The position numbers were made by a program, and so were the translations under genes. Below, piece after piece: positions 5,870 through 5,977 of a DNA stretch of 5,977 nucleotides. Each line of letters starts with the position of its first letter. Position 1 is the first letter of the stretch. Source of the DNA: Bacteroidales bacterium (lineage in GTDB: Bacteria > Bacteroidota > Bacteroidia > Bacteroidales > UBA932); the NCBI GenBank assembly GCA_017555925.1, contig JAFZFL010000184.1:1-5977 (forward strand), written 5' to 3'. The notes beneath the pieces are model-generated. The model made no database searches and had not been told where the DNA came from. It was given only the letters and a program-made list of their open reading frames with translations.

Positions 5870-5977
5870 ATGCGAAGTACATTTAAGGTACTGTTCTACG
5901 TGAACGGAAGCAAGGAGAAAAACGGTATTGTTCCCATTATGGGACGAGTAACAATCAACGGTTCTGTGGCTCAATTC
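5870..5977 (+). CDS. Tyrosine-type site-specific integrase, N-terminus (partial)
   Basis: Only the first 36 codons are present; the gene continues past the right edge. The product begins MRSTFKVLFYVNGSKEKNG and continues with IVPIMGRVTINGSVAQF. This is the typical start of the N-terminal arm-type DNA-binding domain of Bacteroides tyrosine recombinases, where 'FYV/K..K.K.NG..PI..RITI.G' forms the beta-strands that bind arm sites. The SAM-like core-binding domain and the catalytic R-H-R-Y domain should follow outside the window. These enzymes integrate and excise conjugative or mobilizable transposons and genomic islands. The ATG is the natural start for the family. The gene is divergent from the acyltransferase and preceded by an exact -7 match and the repeat cluster at 5665-5755. 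It may carry integration genes for an element extending to the right. Which element family, and whether the gene is intact, cannot be told here. Confidence 0.85.
   Translation, partial: MRSTFKVLFYVNGSKEKNGIVPIMGRVTINGSVAQF

Larger units (their letters stand above)
5641..5977. mobile_element. Left end of a putative integrative element (partial, boundary uncertain)
   Basis: A tyrosine integrase gene begins at 5870 and runs off the window. In Bacteroides conjugative and mobilizable transposons the integrase usually lies near one end of the element, so an attachment site probably sits in or near 5510-5869. The exact boundary is not visible: the other end is outside the window, so no att direct repeat can be matched. 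The 5641 limit is a guess, based on where the cluster of short repeats begins. Confidence 0.4.

Noticed and set aside
1..5977. CRISPR arrays, tRNA, rRNA, riboswitches and complete insertion sequences
   Set aside because: None was seen on reading through. There are no regularly spaced long repeats, no cloverleaf-like segment and no transposase gene apart from the partial integrase.

Overview
The window looks like chromosomal DNA from a member of the Bacteroidales (Bacteroidota), probably gut-associated. The evidence is: AT-rich sequence; several exact matches to the Bacteroidetes sigma-ABfr -7 element TAnnTTTG; A-rich leaders often lacking a Shine-Dalgarno site; and two protein families largely confined to Bacteroidota, a 6-bladed beta-propeller lipoprotein and a DUF4831 protein. 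The last bases start a tyrosine integrase of the type carried by Bacteroides integrative elements.

Layout. (1) 45-1247, plus strand: a putative lipoprotein of the BF3164/6-bladed beta-propeller group. A 17-bp tandem near-duplication covers its stop codon. (2) 1375-2448, plus: a secreted DUF4831 protein with its own promoter and a strong ribosome binding site. (3) 2538-3995, plus: full-length PepD (aminoacyl-histidine dipeptidase, M20 metallopeptidase) with all expected metal and catalytic residues, followed by a strong hairpin terminator at 4035-4078. (4) 4081-4324: no gene; it holds an orphan minus-strand promoter match and a spaced ATAATCA-type repeat. (5) 4325-5509, minus: an integral membrane acyltransferase 3 (OafA-like) with a promoter match at 5593-5600. 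(6) 5510-5869: no convincing gene; it holds clustered short direct and inverted repeats that may be integrase or regulatory binding sites. (7) 5870 to the right edge, plus: the first 36 codons of a tyrosine recombinase, which marks the likely left end of an integrated mobile element.

The genes do not form one obvious pathway. The three plus-strand genes are separated by gaps of 127 and 89 bases, and two have their own promoter-like sequence, so they are probably neighbours rather than a tight operon. PepD is housekeeping peptide catabolism. The acyltransferase probably modifies a surface glycan. The integrase belongs to a separate, horizontally mobile unit. No complete novel system is visible. 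The most interesting part is the non-coding segment upstream of the integrase, at the probable junction between chromosome and mobile element, whose sequence continues outside the window.
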